From contig NZ_CP045529.1 of NCBI RefSeq assembly GCF_009429125.1, forward strand, positions 3,968,001 through 4,032,000: a stretch of DNA of 64,000 nt. The letters run 5' to 3'. The notes under the pieces are model-generated. The model had not been told where the DNA came from. It made no database searches and saw only the letters and a list, made by a program, of their open reading frames with translations. The stretch comes from Luteimicrobium xylanilyticum (GTDB lineage: Bacteria; Actinomycetota; Actinomycetes; Actinomycetales; Cellulomonadaceae). Below, piece by piece: positions 54,643 through 62,495 of the stretch. Both the position numbers and the translations under genes were made by a program. Every line of letters begins with the position of its first letter. Position 1 is the stretch's first letter.

Positions 54643-55707
54643 GTGCGCTACGTGATCATCGGGGCGGGCGCGATCGGCGGGACTCTCGCCGTGCGCCTCG
54701 CCCAGCACTCGCCCGCCCACCCGCCGCTGCTCGTCGCGCGCGGCGCGACCGCCGACACGATCGAACGGTCCGGCTACCGGCTGCGCTCCCCCGACGACGA
54801 CGTGACCGTCCGCGTCGAGGTCGCCCGGACCCCGGCGGAGGCTCGGCTGCGCGCCGACGACGTGCTCGTCCTGGCCACCAAGACGCACCAGGCGCCCGCC
54901 GCCCTGCAGACGTGGGTCGACGCGCCCGTCCTCGCGGCCGACGCGGACCCGGCCGACCCGGGAGCCGCGCCCGTCGCGACCGCCGGCGAGCTGTTGCCCG
55001 TCCTGGCCCTGACGAACGGGGTCGCCGCCGAGCGCATGGCGCTGCGGCTGTTCGAGCGCGTGCTCGGTGCGTGCGTCTGGTTGCCCGCCACGCACCTCGT
55101 CGCCGGCGAGACCGCCGTGCGCATCGCCCCGCAGTCCGGCACGTTCATCCTGGGCTCCTACCCGCCCGGGCCACCGTCCGACGACGTCTCCGGCGTCCTC
55201 GACACCGTCGCCCGGGACTGGACCGGGGCGACCTTCGGGATCCACGTCGTCGACGACGTGATGCGCTGGAAGCACCGCAAGCTCTTGCAGAACCTGGCCA
55301 ACGGGCTGCAGGCGCTGCTCGGAGCCGACGGTGCGATCGGTCCCGTCGGCCCGCTCGGCGGGCGGCTCGTCGCGGAGGCCGAGGCCGTGTACCGCGCGTC
55401 GGGCATCACCTGGGCGACGGAGGCCGAGGAGGACGCCTGGCGCGGGAACGTCTTCGACGTGCGCCCCGTGCCGGGGATGCCCGACGTCGTCGGGGGCTCG
55501 TCGTGGCAGTCCGTGGCGCGCGGCGACGGGTCCATCGAGACCGACTACCTCAACGGCGAGATCGCCCTGCTGGCGCGGCTCGCCGGGGTGCCCGCGCCGC
55601 TCAACGCGACGGTCCAGCGCCTGGCCCGGCAGGCCGCCGTCGAGCACCGCGCGCCCGGCTCGATGTCGGTCGACGAGCTGACGCGGCACTTCGACGTCGC
55701 GCAGTAG
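54643..55707 (+). CDS. Ketopantoate reductase-family (PanE/ApbA-like) oxidoreductase
   Basis: A 354-residue protein: N-terminal Rossmann motif GAGAIGGTLAVRLA (residues 7-20), LATKTHQ with the PanE-type Lys, LTNGVAAERM (PanE usually NGxxxE) and a helical C-terminal domain starting MRWKHRKLLQNLANGL. Family members reduce 2-dehydropantoate to pantoate with NADPH, but many relatives act on other 2-oxo acids; at 354 residues it is longer than typical PanE (about 300). GTG 54643 is preferred as the codon right before the first strand. Confidence 0.75.
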   Translation: MRYVIIGAGAIGGTLAVRLAQHSPAHPPLLVARGATADTIERSGYRLRSPDDDVTVRVEVARTPAEARLRADDVLVLATKTHQAPAALQTWVDAPVLAADADPADPGAAPVATAGELLPVLALTNGVAAERMALRLFERVLGACVWLPATHLVAGETAVRIAPQSGTFILGSYPPGPPSDDVSGVLDTVARDWTGATFGIHVVDDVMRWKHRKLLQNLANGLQALLGADGAIGPVGPLGGRLVAEAEAVYRASGITWATEAEEDAWRGNVFDVRPVPGMPDVVGGSSWQSVARGDGSIETDYLNGEIALLARLAGVPAPLNATVQRLARQAAVEHRAPGSMSVDELTRHFDVAQ

Positions 55708-55789
55708 TCCGCCGGCCCGTCCGGGGGCCGATGAGTTCCGGCGGGCCCGGTGGTCTGCACCAGCGACGACGACGGAAGGACAGGAACAC

Positions 55790-56404
55790 ATGGGAACGGT
55801 GACGTGCGGGATGGCGGTGTCTCTCGACGGGTACGCCGCGGGACCGGACCAGAGCGTCGAGAACCCGATCGGCGTGGGCGGCGTCGAGCGGCTCATGAAG
55901 CCGTGGATGTTCGCCGAGGCCGGGCAGCACGACGCGGAGATCGCCTCGCTGACGAACGCCGGCGCGTACGTCATGGGCCGCAACATGTACGGCCCGGTGC
56001 GCGGCGGCTGGGACGACGACGAGCGCTTCCGCGACTGGCGGGGCTGGTGGGGCGAGGAGCCGCCGTACCACGCGCCGGTCTTCGTGCTGACGCACCACCC
56101 CCACGACAGCATCGAGATGGAGGGCGGGACGACCTTCCACTTCGTCACCGACGGGGTCGAGGCCGCGCTCGCCCGGGCGCAGGAGGCTGCGGGCGACCGC
56201 CCGGTCGACGTCTCGGGCGGCGCGTCGACCGTCAACCAGTTCCTCGCGGCCGGGCTGATCGACGAGCTGTGGCTGCACGTGGTGCCGCGGACGCTGGGCG
56301 GCGGCGAACGGCTCTTCGAGGGTGTCGGGCCGCTCGAGCTCGAGCTGCTCGAGTCCCGCGTCACGCCGTCGGTGAGCCACCTGCGGTACCGCGTGCGCCG
56401 CTGA
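55790..56404 (+). CDS. DHFR/RibD C-terminal-like reductase
   Basis: A 204-residue RibD_C/YyaP-type protein. The start MGTVTCGMAVSLDGYAAGPD, GAYVMGRNMYGPVRGGW, and VDVSGGASTVNQFLAAGLIDELWLHV are hallmark blocks. The NADPH-binding loop GG-A is present; the substrate is not known for this group. GGAAGGA lies before the ATG. A second family member lies at 57089. Confidence 0.83.
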   Translation: MGTVTCGMAVSLDGYAAGPDQSVENPIGVGGVERLMKPWMFAEAGQHDAEIASLTNAGAYVMGRNMYGPVRGGWDDDERFRDWRGWWGEEPPYHAPVFVLTHHPHDSIEMEGGTTFHFVTDGVEAALARAQEAAGDRPVDVSGGASTVNQFLAAGLIDELWLHVVPRTLGGGERLFEGVGPLELELLESRVTPSVSHLRYRVRR

Positions 56405-56445
56405 CCCGACGCGCCGAGCCGTGGGCGCGGGTCTAGCGTCGACGG

Positions 56446-56532
56446 GTGCCGTCCAAGCGTCCGACCCTTGACGAGCCGGGACCGTTCGCAGGCGAACGCG
56501 AGCTGCTCCTCGGCTGGCTCGCGTTCCGCTGA
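56446..56532 (+). pseudogene. 5' relic of a DUF664/DinB-like gene
   Basis: A 28-codon frame with GTG start: PSKRPTLDEPGPFAGERE then LLLGWLAFR and TGA. The PTLDEPGPFAGERELLLGWL block is how DUF664 (mycothiol-dependent DinB-like) proteins usually begin; the remaining 140 or so residues are absent. It is a truncated gene start between two reductase-type genes. Confidence 0.5.
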
Positions 56533-56576
56533 GACCTCCGCGGGTGCGTTCGCGGCCGACGGACGATGATGGGCCC

Positions 56577-57014
56577 ATGGCTGCTGCACGCACGGCGTCC
56601 CGCTGGTCCCTGTGGTCGCAGGACAGCGTCCTGTCGATCGCCTCGAACGGTTCCGTCCTGTCGGTCGGGTCCGTCGGGTCGGTGCTGTCGTTCGCGTCGG
56701 TCGGCTCGTTCGCGTCGTCGTCGTCGATCGGGTCCGCGATGTCGTGGCTGTCGATCGGCTCGTTCCAGTCCGCCGCGTCGGTCCTCTCCGGGCAGTCGCA
56801 GCGCTCCGTCCTGTCCTGGCAGTCGAACCACGCCGTGCGCGGCCGCCGCGAGGACGGCGCGCTCCGTGGACCGTGGGGCGCCGTCGTCGTCGCGGGGATC
56901 GCCGCCACGGTCGCGGCGACCGTCGCCGCCACCCTCCTGCCGACGCTGCGGGGCCACACCCCCGCCACCCGGCCGCCGAGCCGGTTCGACCCCGAGGCGC
57001 ACGCGCTCCGATGA
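56577..57014 (+). CDS. Membrane protein with Ser-every-third-residue repeat
   Basis: A 145-residue protein. From about residue 8 to 83, Ser falls on almost every third position (for example SVLSVGSVGSVLSFASVGSF) with small or hydrophobic residues between; nine-residue units recur about eight times. A basic linker (RGRREDG) and one Ala/Val/Thr-rich membrane helix (VVVAGIAATVAATVAATLLP) follow, then a short tail. The regularity suggests a thin beta-solenoid on one side of the membrane. No signal peptide. No function is recognised. Confidence 0.6.
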   Translation: MAAARTASRWSLWSQDSVLSIASNGSVLSVGSVGSVLSFASVGSFASSSSIGSAMSWLSIGSFQSAASVLSGQSQRSVLSWQSNHAVRGRREDGALRGPWGAVVVAGIAATVAATVAATLLPTLRGHTPATRPPSRFDPEAHALR

Positions 57015-57088
57015 GTTGAAGGCCGCCGGCCGGTCTGCTCTCTCATCCTCCGGGGGCCTCGTCCCCGGCCCCGGACGAAGGGACGGCC

Positions 57089-57673
57089 ATGGCTCGCCTG
57101 CGGTACCTCATGCTCACGTCGCTCGACGGTTACGCGGTGGACGCAGGCGGCCGCTTCGACTGGGCGATGCCCGACGAGGAGCTCCACGCCGCCGTGAACG
57201 ACGCGAGCCGCGACGTCGGGACCTACCTCTACGGGCGGCGCATGTACGAGACCATGGCGGCCTGGCAGACGATGGCCCCCGAGCACCCCGCGCCGGGCGA
57301 CCCGGTCGAGGAGTCGGCGGCGGTCCGGGACTTCGCCCGGCTCTGGCGTGCCGCCGACAAGATCGTCTTCTCCACGACGCTCGACGACGTCGCCACCCCG
57401 CGCACCGACCTCGTCGACCGGTTCGACCCGGACGAGGTTCGGGCGCTCGTCGAGACCGCGGGCAGCGACGTCGCCGTCGGTGGGCCGACGCTCGCCGCGG
57501 CAGCGTTCGCCGCCGGCCTGGTCGACGCCGTGACCCTGTGCGTGTTCCCCGTGAGCGTGGGCGGCGGCCTCCCTGCCCTGCCTCCTGACCAGCGCGTGGA
57601 CCTGCGGCTCACGGGCGTGCGCCGCTTCGCGTCGGGGGTCGTGCAGCTCGACCACGACGTCGTCCGCGCCTGA
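57089..57673 (+). CDS. DHFR/RibD C-terminal-like reductase
   Basis: A 194-residue RibD_C-type protein: LRYLMLTSLDGYAVDAGGRF, TYLYGRRMYETMAAW, VAVGGPTLAAAAFAAGLVDAV and VFPVSVGGGLPALP are the family blocks. Distantly related to the gene at 55790. Start ATG 57089 with GAAGGGA upstream. NADPH-dependent reductase of unknown substrate. Confidence 0.83.
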   Translation: MARLRYLMLTSLDGYAVDAGGRFDWAMPDEELHAAVNDASRDVGTYLYGRRMYETMAAWQTMAPEHPAPGDPVEESAAVRDFARLWRAADKIVFSTTLDDVATPRTDLVDRFDPDEVRALVETAGSDVAVGGPTLAAAAFAAGLVDAVTLCVFPVSVGGGLPALPPDQRVDLRLTGVRRFASGVVQLDHDVVRA

Positions 57674-57697
57674 CTGCGGCTGCGCCCGCGGCGAAAA

Positions 57698-57723
57698 CCA
57701 CGCCACGGCCCGCGCCGTCGTGG
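57698..57723 (+). terminator. Hairpin after the reductase
   Basis: CCACG-cc-ACGGC and GCCGT-CGTGG pair around a CCCGC loop; a bulge is present. It lies 25 bases after the stop. Confidence 0.5.
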
Positions 57724-57991
57724 GGCACACTGGAGGGACCGGTCGCGCCGCGACCGAGGACACGTCGGATCGAGGAGCGAGCGGATGCAGGGCGTCACCG
57801 CAGGCTGCGGGGTGGCCGCGACGGCCTGCTCGGGCAGTCTCCCGGCCCGCCCCGCGCGCTGACCGCCGGCCGTCCCGGCCGACCGGTCACGGTTGCGCGA
57901 CGCGAGCCACGTCGCCGCCTTTCCGCGCTCCCGACGTCCGGCTCCGCCGACGGCGAGGTGAGCGCTGCCGACCGACCGGAGAGCCACACCC
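57724..57991. other. Intergenic region before the FBP gene
   Basis: No supportable gene. A 26-codon frame at 57784-57864 (ATG after GAGGAGCGAGCGG, with two Cys) has a good ribosome site but no other support. The FBP promoter should be here; no clear -35/-10 pair was picked. Confidence 0.35.
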
Positions 57992-58507
57992 ATGCACCCC
58001 CTGACCGAGAAGCAGATCCGCGCGTCGTTCGTGAACGCGTCGCGCCGCGAGGCCGCGCAGGCCGCCCTTCCCGACCTGACCGCCCTCGACTGGGACCGCC
58101 TCGACTACCTGGGCTGGGTCGACCGCAAGGCGCACTTGCTCGCGTACGCCGTCGTCCCGGGGGCCGGGCCCGACGACGGCCCCACCGGCGTCCTGCTGCG
58201 CGCCACCGACCCCAAGCTCCGGACCCGACGCGGCGGCGTCTGCGCGTGGTGCGAGGACGTCGTCCGCACCGAGGACGTCTCGCTCTACGTCGCGCGGCGC
58301 GCCGGGGCCCCCGGGCGCCGGGGCAACACCATCGGCACCCTGCTCTGCACGGACTTCGCGTGCTCGCGCAACGTGCGGCGGCGCCCGACGCTCGCCGAGA
58401 CGGGCCGCGACGACGCCGACCTCCGCGCCGCGGTGATCGAGCGCCGGATCGCGGGACTGCGCGAGCGCTCCGCCCGGTTCGTGGCCGAGGTGCTGCGGAC
58501 CGAGTGA
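57992..58507 (+). CDS. FBP domain protein (EF-G-binding, FusB-like zinc finger)
   Basis: A 171-residue protein. The first half is helical (LTEKQIRASFVNASRREAAQ); LDYLGWVDRK leads to a C-terminal treble-clef zinc site with GGVCAWCEDV and CTDFACSRNV supplying four Cys. This is the FBP domain of FusB/EF-G-binding proteins, which rescue EF-G stalled on ribosomes, for example by fusidic acid. Whether this actinobacterial member confers resistance is not known. Confidence 0.83.
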   Translation: MHPLTEKQIRASFVNASRREAAQAALPDLTALDWDRLDYLGWVDRKAHLLAYAVVPGAGPDDGPTGVLLRATDPKLRTRRGGVCAWCEDVVRTEDVSLYVARRAGAPGRRGNTIGTLLCTDFACSRNVRRRPTLAETGRDDADLRAAVIERRIAGLRERSARFVAEVLRTE

Positions 58508-58520
58508 CCGTCCCGCTCCG

Positions 58521-58560
58521 CGATAGGCAGGCTTGACTGTGCAGTCTCACCTGCCTATCG
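58521..58560 (+). promoter_or_regulatory. Palindromic leaderless promoter/operator of the marR operon
   Basis: CGATAGGCAGG (58521-58531) and CCTGCCTATCG (58550-58560) are perfect 11-bp arms; inside lies GACTG-TG-CAGTC (58534-58545). TTGACT at 58533-58538 and TATCGT at 58556-58561 (17-bp spacer) are -35/-10 boxes within the palindrome. Transcription would start at about the GTG (58568), giving a leaderless mRNA repressed by MarR binding. Confidence 0.75.
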
Positions 58561-58567
58561 TCGGAGC

Positions 58568-59029
58568 GTGACCACGACACCGCGCTCAGCCTCGCCCGAC
58601 GACGCAGCCGACGCCGCGCGCACCGCCCGCGAGCTGCGCTCCGCCGTCGGGCAGCTGCGCCGACGGTTGCTCGAGCTGTCCGACAACCGCGAGCTCACGC
58701 CCTCGCAGACCGCGCTGCTCAGCCGCCTCGGCAAGCACGGCCCCGCGACGGCGAGCGCCCTCGCGACCGCCGAGCGCGTGCGACCCCAGTCGGTCGCCGC
58801 GACCCTCGGCGTGCTCGAGGAGCGCGGCTACGTGGTCCGCACCCCCGACCCCGACGACGGCCGCCGCCAGCTCGTCTCCCTCACCCCCGACGGGCAGGAG
58901 GTGTTCGAGGGGCGCCGCCAGGCCGGCCACGAGTGGCTCACCCAGGCACTGCGCGAGCGCCTCGACGCCGACGAGCGCCGCACCCTCGCCGAGGCCATCG
59001 CCCTCATGGAAAGACTGACCCGCCCGTGA
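58568..59029 (+). CDS. MarR-family repressor
   Basis: A 153-residue winged-helix regulator: SQTALLSRLGKHGPATASAL, ATAERVRPQSVAATLGVLEE (recognition helix) and the wing RTPDPDDGRRQLVSLT. GTG start at the predicted transcription start. Overlaps the downstream MFS gene by four bases (GTGA), so regulator and exporter are co-expressed and probably relieved by a shared ligand. Confidence 0.88.
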   Translation: MTTTPRSASPDDAADAARTARELRSAVGQLRRRLLELSDNRELTPSQTALLSRLGKHGPATASALATAERVRPQSVAATLGVLEERGYVVRTPDPDDGRRQLVSLTPDGQEVFEGRRQAGHEWLTQALRERLDADERRTLAEAIALMERLTRP

Positions 59030-60465
59030 CCTCGCTGCTCCACCGGCACCCCCACCCCGTGCGCACCGCTCCGCCCGACCGGTTCGACCGCCGGCTCATC
59101 ACGCCGATGATCCTGGGGTCGATCCTCAACCCCATCAACTCGTCGATGCTGGCGGTCGCGCTCGTGCCGATCGCCACCGCGTTCGGCGTCGCCTCGTCGC
59201 AGACGGCGTGGCTCGTGACCGCGCTCTACCTGGCGACGGCCGTCGGGCAGCCCGTGGTCGGTCGACTGATCGACATGTTCGGGCCGCGCACCCTGTTCCT
59301 GGTCGGCACAGGGCTCGTCGGCATCGCCGGGGTCCTCGGCGCCGTCGCCCCGAACCTGGGCGTACTGATCGTCGCGCGCGTGCTCCTCGGGTTCGGGACG
59401 TGCGCCGGCTACCCCGCGTCGATGTACCTCATCCGCGCCGAGGCGCGCCGCACCGGGCACGCCAGCCCGAACGGCGTCCTGTCCGCGCTGACCATCTCCA
59501 ACCAGGTCATCGCCGTCATCGGCCCGACGCTCGGCGGGTTCCTCGTCTCGGGTGCCGGCTGGCGGTCGGTGTTCACCGTGAACATCCCGCTGTCGGCGGC
59601 GTGCCTCGTCCTCGGGTCGCTCTGGCTCCCCCGCGGGCTCGGTTCCGCCGACGACGGCGCAGCCGCGGGCTCGGGGGGTCGCCGTCCCGGCGGGATCGAC
59701 CTATCCGGGATGGTGCTGTTCTCGGGAGCGCTCGTCGCGCTCATGCTCTTCGTCATGGACCCGCACGCCTCGGACGCGTGGCTGCTCGCCGTCGCGGCCG
59801 TCGTCGGGGCGGGGTTCGCGTGGCGCGAGCTGCGCGCCGTCGTGCCGTTCGTCGACCTGCGGGTCCTCGGCGGGAACGTCCCCCAGCTCGCGACGTACGC
59901 ACGCCAGTTCCTCGCCTCGACCGTCCAGTACTCGCTGCTCTACGGGTTCACGCAGTGGCTCGAGGCCGGCCGCGGGCTCAGTGCGTCCGGGGCCGGGCTC
60001 CTGCTCTTGCCGATGTTCGCGTCCGCGATCGTGGTTACCGCGATCACCGGTCGCCGGGCCGCCGTGCGCGGCAAGCTCGTCGCGGGCGGGGTATTCCAGG
60101 TCCTCGTCTGCGCGGCGCTCCTGCTCGTCGCCGGGGACACCGCGATCTGGTTCCTGGTCGCGATCGGGCTCGTGTTCGGGCTGCCGCAGGGCCTCAACGG
60201 CCTTGCCAACCAGAACGCCCTCTACCACCAGGCGGAGCCCGCACGGATGGCGTCGGCCGCCGGGCTTCTCCGCACCTTCGCGTACGTGGGTGCGCTCGCG
60301 TCGTCGGCCGCGACCGCCGCGTTCTTCGGCGAGCGCGCCACGACCGGCGGCCTGCACGACCTCGCCTGGTTCTGCCTCGTCTGCGGCGCCGTGTTCCTGG
60401 CGCTCGTGGTCGTCGACCGGTCGCTCACCCGGATCGGGCGCACGACGACGGCCGTCGCCTCCTGA
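59026..60465 (+). CDS. MFS transporter (multidrug-type)
   Basis: A 479-residue transporter with 12-14 hydrophobic segments. ILGSILNPINSSMLAVALVP at the start, GRLIDMFGPRTLFL (motif A) and RVLLGFGTCAGYP (motif B/C region) point to the DHA2-like drug-efflux group. The GTG start overlaps marR. Followed by an isochorismatase-like gene 46 bp later, likely in one operon. Substrate unknown. Confidence 0.85.
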   Translation: MTSLLHRHPHPVRTAPPDRFDRRLITPMILGSILNPINSSMLAVALVPIATAFGVASSQTAWLVTALYLATAVGQPVVGRLIDMFGPRTLFLVGTGLVGIAGVLGAVAPNLGVLIVARVLLGFGTCAGYPASMYLIRAEARRTGHASPNGVLSALTISNQVIAVIGPTLGGFLVSGAGWRSVFTVNIPLSAACLVLGSLWLPRGLGSADDGAAAGSGGRRPGGIDLSGMVLFSGALVALMLFVMDPHASDAWLLAVAAVVGAGFAWRELRAVVPFVDLRVLGGNVPQLATYARQFLASTVQYSLLYGFTQWLEAGRGLSASGAGLLLLPMFASAIVVTAITGRRAAVRGKLVAGGVFQVLVCAALLLVAGDTAIWFLVAIGLVFGLPQGLNGLANQNALYHQAEPARMASAAGLLRTFAYVGALASSAATAAFFGERATTGGLHDLAWFCLVCGAVFLALVVVDRSLTRIGRTTTAVAS

Positions 60466-60511
60466 CCTTCTCCTCCCCGCACCACCCGCACCACCGAAAG
60501 GCACCATCCTC

Positions 60512-61093
60512 ATGACCGTCACCACCCTCGACCCGAAGTCGGCGCTCGTCGTCATCGACCTGCAGAACGGCATCGCCTCGATGGCGACCCAGCCGCACGC
60601 CGCGAGCGACGTCGTCGAGCGCTCGGCCCGCCTCGCCGAGGCGTTCCGTGCGCGCGACCTGCCCGTCGTGCTCGTGCGCGTCAGCTTCTCCGGCCCCGAC
60701 GCGGTCCCCGGGCGGACCGAGGCCGCCCGCAACGCCGGCCCCGCGGCGCCCCGCCCCGAGGGCTGGGACGACGTCGTCGACGTGCTGGCGCCGCTCGGCG
60801 ACGTCTTCGTCACCAAGCACAACTGGGGCGCCTTCCACGGCACCGACCTGGACGTGCAGCTCCGTCGCCGCGGCATCACCCAGATCGTCCTCACGGGCAT
60901 TGCGACGAGCATCGGCGTCGAGTCGACCGCGCGTGCCGCCTACGAGCACGGCTACCACGTGACCGTCGTGACCGACGCCGCCGGAGACCGCAGCGCCGAG
61001 GCGCACGAGCACAGCGTGACGCACATCTTCCCGCGTCTCGGCGAGACCGGGACGACGGACGAAGTCCTCGCGCTCCTCGGCTCCGCCGCCTAG
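60512..61093 (+). CDS. Isochorismatase-like hydrolase lacking the catalytic Cys
   Basis: A 193-residue cysteine-hydrolase-superfamily fold. The Asp is in ALVVIDLQNG and the Lys in FVTKHNWGAF, but the nucleophile block reads TGIATSIGVESTARAA with Gly where active nicotinamidases and N-carbamoylases have Cys. The Cys-less form also occurs in the true isochorismatase branch, so activity is possible but not assured. GAAAGG lies before the ATG. Last gene of the marR operon; it ends four bases inside the convergent HxlR gene. Confidence 0.78.
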   Translation: MTVTTLDPKSALVVIDLQNGIASMATQPHAASDVVERSARLAEAFRARDLPVVLVRVSFSGPDAVPGRTEAARNAGPAAPRPEGWDDVVDVLAPLGDVFVTKHNWGAFHGTDLDVQLRRRGITQIVLTGIATSIGVESTARAAYEHGYHVTVVTDAAGDRSAEAHEHSVTHIFPRLGETGTTDEVLALLGSAA

Positions 61094-61464
61094 CGGCCCG
61101 CCAGGATGTCGTCGGCGTTGTCGGCGATCCACCCCATGAGCGGGAGCAGGTGCTCGACGAGGTCTCGCCCCCGCTCGGTGAGCGAGTAGTCGACGCGCGG
61201 CGGGACGCTCGGGGTCACGGCACGGTCCACGATGCCGTCGGCCTCGAGCGTCCGCAGCGTCTGCGCGAGCATCTTCTCGCTGATGCCCTCGACGACGCGG
61301 CGCAGCTCCCCCCAGCGCATCGACCGTTCCGACAGCGCGACGAGCAGCAGGACCCCCCACTTGCTCGTGACGTGGTCGAGGACCACCCGACTGGGACACG
61401 CGGCGGCGAGCTTGCCGTCCGTGAGCAGCCGGTCCAGCACGCTGACCTCATTGCTTACCGTCAC
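61090..61464 (-). CDS. HxlR-family regulator
   Basis: A 124-residue winged-helix regulator: LDHVTSKWGVLLLVALSERSM, WGELRRVVEGISEKMLAQTL and YSLTERGRDLVEHL are HxlR family blocks. A Cys in LAAACPSRVV near the N-terminus is placed like the redox Cys of QorR/YodB-type members. GTG start six bases after TAAGGT, suggesting a leaderless mRNA. Divergent from a QorB-like quinone reductase, so it is probably its quinone- or electrophile-responsive repressor. Confidence 0.85.
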   Translation of the reverse strand: MTVSNEVSVLDRLLTDGKLAAACPSRVVLDHVTSKWGVLLLVALSERSMRWGELRRVVEGISEKMLAQTLRTLEADGIVDRAVTPSVPPRVDYSLTERGRDLVEHLLPLMGWIADNADDILAGR

Positions 61465-61468
61465 ACCC

Positions 61469-61491
61469 GTACCTTACGTCGAAGTGGGTAC
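61469..61491. promoter_or_regulatory. Candidate HxlR operator
   Basis: GTACCTTAC-N5-AGTGGGTAC, inverted arms matching at seven of nine bases, between the divergent hxlR and qorB-like starts and overlapping the hxlR -10. Confidence 0.5.
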
Positions 61492-61563
61492 CGTGATCCG
61501 GGAAGGTACCCGGATCGAACACGGTTGGGGCCGACGAGACACTCACCCACCGAGAGGAACGTC

Positions 61564-62421
61564 ATGTCGATCGTCGTCACCGGAGCCACCGGCCACCTGG
61601 GCCGCCTCGCCGTCGAGCAGCTCGTCGCCGCGGGCGCCGACCCGTCCGCGGTCGTCGCCGCCGGGCGCGACCCCGAGCGCCTCGCGGACGTCGCGTCGCG
61701 GCACGGGGTACGCACGGCCGTGATCGACTACGCCGACCCCGCGAGCCTCGAGAAGGCGTTCGCCGGCGCCGACGTCCTCCTGTTCGTGTCGGGTTCCGAG
61801 GTCGGGCAGCGGGTCGCCCAGCACACCGCGGTGATCGACGCGGCGAAGGCGTCCGGCGTCGGGCGCGTCGTCTACACGAGCGCACCGCACGCCGACACGA
61901 GCGCGCTCGTCGTCAACCCCGAGCACAAGGCCACCGAGGAGGCTCTTCGGGCGTCGGGGCTGACCTGGACGATCCTCCGCAACAACTGGTACACGGAGAA
62001 CTACGCCGGCACGCTCCAGCAGGCCCGCGCGACCGGCGAGGTCGTGACGAGCACGGGCGACGGACGGGTCGCCAGCGCCCCGCGCGCCGACTACGCGGCC
62101 GGCGCGGTCGCCGTCGTGCTCGGCGAAGGGCACGAGAACACGATCTACGAGCTCTCCGGCGACGTCGCGTGGAACTTCGACGAGTTCGCGGCGACCGCGT
62201 CCGAGGTGCTGGGGGTACCGGTCACGCACCGGGACGTCACGCCCGACGAGCAGCTCGAGCTCCTGCGCTCCGCCGGGCTCGACGAGGGCACTGCGGGCTT
62301 CGTCGTCGCCCTGGACCAGGACATCGCGCGCGGCGACCTCGCCGACGCGACGGACGACCTGCGCACCCTGATCGGTCGCCCGACGACGCCGCTCGCCGAC
62401 GCCCTCCGCGCCCTCCTCTGA
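61564..62421 (+). CDS. NAD(P)H:quinone oxidoreductase-like (QorB/NmrA family)
   Basis: A 285-residue atypical SDR: VVTGATGHLGRLAVEQL at the N-terminus (residues 4-20), then VVYTSAPHAD, TILRNNWYTENY and YELSGDVAWNFDEFA, as in QorB-type NADPH:quinone reductases. GAGAGGAAC before the ATG. Regulated by the divergent HxlR gene by analogy with QorR-QorA/B systems. Likely reduces quinones or related electrophiles. Confidence 0.83.
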   Translation: MSIVVTGATGHLGRLAVEQLVAAGADPSAVVAAGRDPERLADVASRHGVRTAVIDYADPASLEKAFAGADVLLFVSGSEVGQRVAQHTAVIDAAKASGVGRVVYTSAPHADTSALVVNPEHKATEEALRASGLTWTILRNNWYTENYAGTLQQARATGEVVTSTGDGRVASAPRADYAAGAVAVVLGEGHENTIYELSGDVAWNFDEFAATASEVLGVPVTHRDVTPDEQLELLRSAGLDEGTAGFVVALDQDIARGDLADATDDLRTLIGRPTTPLADALRALL

Positions 62422-62439
62422 TCCCTGCTCGCCGCGACG

Positions 62440-62483
62440 GACCGGCCGCTCGCACGCCCCGCGGGGTGGGCGGGCGGCCGGTC
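62440..62483. terminator. Bidirectional hairpin between convergent genes
   Basis: GACCGGCCG (62440-62448) pairs with CGGCCGGTC (62475-62483), enclosing a further CCCCGCGGGG hairpin; it lies between the convergent qorB-like and aldo-keto reductase genes. Confidence 0.6.
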
Positions 62484-62495
62484 TGCTTCGCAGGA

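Noticed and set aside
54034-57763. Very long minus-strand frames (up to 851 codons) across the PanE and reductase genes
   Set aside because: Low-complexity Arg/Gly/Ala translations antisense to genes with clear families; no start site or ribosome site.
57784-57864. A 26-codon Cys-containing frame before the FBP gene
   Set aside because: Only the ribosome site speaks for it; length and composition are expected by chance at this GC.
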